This document shows, piece by piece, positions 61,947 through 64,000 of a stretch of 64,000 nucleotides of DNA. A program made the position numbers and the translations under genes. The DNA comes from an uncultured Mycoplasmatota bacterium (GTDB lineage Bacteria; Bacillota_I; Bacilli_A; RF39; UBA660): NCBI GenBank assembly GCA_900552495.1, contig URZY01000001.1, positions 124,001-188,000 on the forward strand, read 5' to 3'. The notes under the pieces were generated by a model, which worked only from the letters and a program-made list of their open reading frames with translations, had not been told where the DNA came from and ran no database searches. The stretch's first letter is position 1; each line of letters opens with the position of its first letter.

Positions 61947-62564
61947 TTTAGTTAATACTTCTAATATTTCTTGACAGGCATTATCAATAAATTCTAGTAT
62001 TAAGTATGTATCAAATGAATAGGGTTTTTCTTCTTTGGAGTTTTCAATTATTAAACCCATTTTATCAATTAAAATATTTAATTTATCAATTGGTATTTCA
62101 TCTATGCTAGTTGTTGGAATGATAAAGTCTTCATAGAATAAAGATAAATCCATATTGTATTCATCTAGTAATTTAATGTTTAGATTGGTATAGTCTTGAT
62201 ACATTAGATTTTGCATTTCTTCTGGGGTGGTATGTAAAATAGTTCCATCAAGTAGTTTTATGGAATTACCTGCTATTATTTTTGGGAGAAATCTAGAAAA
62301 CCAAATTTTATCAGTGTATAGGTGAATGAAATATCCTAAGTCAAAAGAATTATCTTTAAATTTAGGATATTTTTCTTTAAATAATTCGATGTTTGGAATG
62401 TCGTCTTGTGAATTTATTAGAAAATGGGAACGACGTTTATTGTCTCCTAGTAATTTTGCGATGTCTGGAGCGATTGTTCCTAGGTAGTAATCTCGCTTAT
62501 TATTTATATTTAAATATTGTTCTAGTGTCTTTGCGACGGCTAAATGAATAATTGCCGATGCCAT
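61944..62564 (-). CDS. Zinc-dependent phospholipase-C-like protein
   Basis: A 206-residue cytoplasmic protein of the zinc-dependent phospholipase C-like (PF00882-type) group. Candidate metal ligands are H7 (ASAIIHLAVAKTL), D31 in GTIAPDIAK, H47 in RRSHF and H/D in DLGYFIHLYTDKIW (HxxxD). Such single-domain bacterial relatives have no proven lipase activity. AAAGGAGGGTTATTT precedes ATG 62564. It is divergent from cotE. Confidence 0.65.
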   Translation of the reverse strand: MASAIIHLAVAKTLEQYLNINNKRDYYLGTIAPDIAKLLGDNKRRSHFLINSQDDIPNIELFKEKYPKFKDNSFDLGYFIHLYTDKIWFSRFLPKIIAGNSIKLLDGTILHTTPEEMQNLMYQDYTNLNIKLLDEYNMDLSLFYEDFIIPTTSIDEIPIDKLNILIDKMGLIIENSKEEKPYSFDTYLILEFIDNACQEILEVLTK

Positions 62565-62659
62565 AAATAACCCTCCTTTATTTTATTATTTTAACATATT
62601 TTATTTATTTTGTGTTCTTTTTGGCAATAGTTGCATAAATTAGATTGAGGAGGGTACTT

Positions 62660-63205
62660 ATGGCTAATTATAGAGAAATTGTTACTAAGGCAGTTATCGC
62701 AAAAGGTAAAAAGTTGTTTTCATCAGAACATGTAATTAACGTTAATAATAGTCCGTCAACTGTACTTGGTGTTTGGGTTATTAATCATAATTTTAATGGA
62801 GTGAAATCTGGTGACTCAATACATATAAATGGAAGTTATGACGTAAATGTTTGGTATTCATATGATAATGATACAAAGACAGAAGTTGTAAAAGAGACTA
62901 ATACTTATAGTGAAGTAGTTAAAATGCGTAATAGAGATGAAGAAAATGATAATGAACAAATTATTGTTAGAAGTTTAAAACAGCCTAATTGTGTAAAAAT
63001 AGATATTGATGGAGCAACTGTAAAATATGTGATAGAAAAAGAATTAGGGGTTGAATTAGTTGGGGATGTTAAAGTTAAAATACAAGCTGATGATGATGAA
63101 GATCCTTGGGATGAAATTGTAGAAGATAATCCAGTAGATACAGAAAAGGTAGAAGATAAGACAATTGATGAAATAAATGAAAATTATTTAGATGAGACTG
63201 TTTAA
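62660..63205 (+). CDS. cotE: Outer spore coat morphogenetic protein CotE
   Basis: A 181-residue protein closely matching Bacillus CotE, which assembles the outer spore coat: YREIVTKAVIAKGKK, GVWVINHNFNG, GSYDVNVWYSY, DTKTEVVKE, QPNCVKIDI and the acidic C-terminal tail. ATG 62660 follows GAGGAGGG; the TTG at 62645 is upstream of that site. In Bacillus cotE follows ymcA directly; here a 3-kb insertion and the divergent phospholipase-like gene separate them. Expected to be sporulation-controlled, though no sigma-E box is clear to me. Confidence 0.95.
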   Translation: MANYREIVTKAVIAKGKKLFSSEHVINVNNSPSTVLGVWVINHNFNGVKSGDSIHINGSYDVNVWYSYDNDTKTEVVKETNTYSEVVKMRNRDEENDNEQIIVRSLKQPNCVKIDIDGATVKYVIEKELGVELVGDVKVKIQADDDEDPWDEIVEDNPVDTEKVEDKTIDEINENYLDETV

Positions 63206-63230
63206 TAACACGTTAAGTGTTATTTTTCTT
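63203..63230 (+). terminator. cotE terminator
   Basis: ATAACAC (63205-63211) pairs with GTGTTAT (63217-63223), followed by T. Confidence 0.88.
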
Positions 63231-63263
63231 TTGAAAATAAGATATACTGTTATAAAAAAAAGG

Positions 63264-63292
63264 TTGACAACATAATTTGATTATATTATAAT
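63264..63292 (+). promoter_or_regulatory. Consensus promoter of the rpsP operon
   Basis: Perfect TTGACA (63264-63269), 17 bases, perfect TATAAT (63287-63292). The strongest promoter in the window. Confidence 0.95.
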
Positions 63293-63325
63293 AATCTAGA
63301 CAAATGAGGAAATGGAGGGATATAA

Positions 63326-63601
63326 ATGGCAGTTAAGATTAGATTAACAAGAATGGGTGCAAAGAAAAGACCTACTTATAGAATCGTAGCTACTGATTCT
63401 AGACGTTCAAGAGATGGACAATACCTAGAATTAATTGGAACTTATGCTCCAGTTGGCGAAGGAAGCGTAAAAATTAATGAAGAAGTTGCTTTAAAATGGT
63501 TAAATAATGGTGCACAACCAACTGATACAGTAAGAAATTTATTAAGTAAAGCTGGAATCATGAAGAAATATGCTGAATCTAAAGAAAAGAAGGATAAGTA
63601 G
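63326..63601 (+). CDS. rpsP: 30S ribosomal protein S16
   Basis: A 91-residue ribosomal protein of the 30S body. The start [20 protein letters not shown] and [13 protein letters not shown] are the S16 signature. GGAGGGATATAA precedes the ATG. It is the first gene of a small operon, followed 2 bases later by the KH-domain protein, as in many Firmicutes. Confidence 0.98.
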   Translation: MAVKIRLTRMGAKKRPTYRIVATDSRRSRDGQYLELIGTYAPVGEGSVKINEEVALKWLNNGAQPTDTVRNLLSKAGIMKKYAESKEKKDK

Positions 63602-63603
63602 TT

Positions 63604-63852
63604 ATGGATTTAGTAACATTGACAGAAGAAATAGTTAAGTCTTTAGTAGTAGATACTGATGCTGTTAGCGTGAAAGAATTTCCTACTGAAGAGGAAAATG
63701 TTATGCTTATTCAAGTAATGGTAGCGGAAAGCGATATTGGAAGAGTAATTGGAAAAGAAGGAAAATGTGCTAACGCTATTAGAACTTTAGTTCAAGCAAG
63801 TAGTGCCTTGAAGGATAACAAATATATAAAAATTAATATTGACAAATTTTAG
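63604..63852 (+). CDS. khpA: KH-domain RNA-binding protein KhpA (YlqC)
   Basis: An 82-residue single-KH protein; the GxxG loop is VIGKEGKCANAIRTL. KhpA with KhpB binds small and messenger RNAs and affects cell division or elongation in Firmicutes. It lies 2 bases after rpsP, its usual place, and a terminator follows. Confidence 0.95.
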   Translation: MDLVTLTEEIVKSLVVDTDAVSVKEFPTEEENVMLIQVMVAESDIGRVIGKEGKCANAIRTLVQASSALKDNKYIKINIDKF

Positions 63853-63882
63853 GAAGTCTTTGACTTTCTTTTTTTTTTCTCT
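63852..63882 (+). terminator. Terminator of rpsP-khpA
   Basis: GGAAGTC-TTT-GACTTTC hairpin followed by nine T. Confidence 0.85.
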
Positions 63883-63939
63883 TGGAGTATAATGAAAGTA
63901 GGAGAAAAGTTAATATTAATGAGATAGTGAGGTAATGTA

Positions 63940-64000
63940 ATGAACAATGAAAATAAAGAACTGCTGATTCCGGAACATGTTGCGATAATATTAGACGGTA
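63940..64000 (+). CDS. uppS: Isoprenyl (undecaprenyl) diphosphate synthase, 5' end only
   Basis: The frame from ATG 63940 (after GTGAGGTAA) reads MNNENKELLIPEHVAIILDG and runs off the window. IPxHVAIIxDGNGRWA is the N-terminal active-site motif of cis-prenyltransferases, with the catalytic Asp in ILDG. These make the undecaprenyl carrier for wall synthesis. Confidence 0.9.
   Translation, partial: MNNENKELLIPEHVAIILDG

Overview
This is a very AT-rich bacterial window with dense, mostly plus-strand operons, Shine-Dalgarno sites of the AGGAGG/GGTGAT type and vegetative promoters of the TTGACA-17-TATAAT or extended -10 type. The gene content is that of a low-GC Gram-positive bacterium of the Bacilli in the broad sense: a SufCDSUB iron-sulfur operon, a T-box leader, YmcA next to MiaB, SpoVS, CotE, YdjG/H/I-like membrane-stress proteins, sortase, D,D-carboxypeptidases and a UgtP-like glycolipid synthase. 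CotE and SpoVS point to a spore former or a close descendant of one. I cannot name the species. TGA is used as a stop and TGG as Trp, so the standard bacterial code applies.

Layout. 1-7.2 kb: a truncated minus-strand membrane protein, a long acidic coiled-coil protein and the suf operon, which has a half-length SufD and an extra unknown gene. 7.2-18.7 kb: small housekeeping and accessory genes, namely an SSB that appears to start at AUA, an XRE regulator with a membrane tail, an acetyltransferase, a pyrimidine-nucleoside phosphorylase, a thioester (TQXA) adhesin with its own sortase, two cell-wall carboxypeptidases, a VOC protein, an ASCH-GNAT fusion and an SGNH hydrolase.

18.7-41.6 kb: a 23-kb surface-fibre locus and the most interesting part of the window. 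It holds at least seven small membrane-anchored TasA/camelysin-like proteins, two active SipW-type signal peptidases, one signal-peptidase-like protein without catalytic residues, and a 2964-residue exported protein built largely of YGGG repeats. One transcription unit (35.66-41.01 kb) couples an unknown protein, a membrane-anchored McrB-type AAA+ ATPase and a DUF2357/McrC-like protein with no visible nuclease to a SipW peptidase and a TasA-like substrate. I propose that the AAA+ pair works in assembly or export of the surface structure rather than in restriction.

41.7-58.9 kb: spoVS, a zinc-ribbon membrane protein, a T-box-controlled dipeptidase-serS operon, a sugar phosphotransferase, glycolipid and phospholipid genes (plsC, ugtP-like), a YdjGHI-like zinc-ribbon/TPM/SPFH module, a CPBP protease, ankyrin and TPR proteins, and miaB-ymcA. 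58.9-61.9 kb: an insertion between ymcA and cotE with decayed IS3 and IS110 transposases, a decayed XRE regulator gene and two unrecognised exported or membrane proteins. 61.9-64 kb: a phospholipase-C-like gene, cotE, rpsP, a KH-domain protein and the start of uppS.
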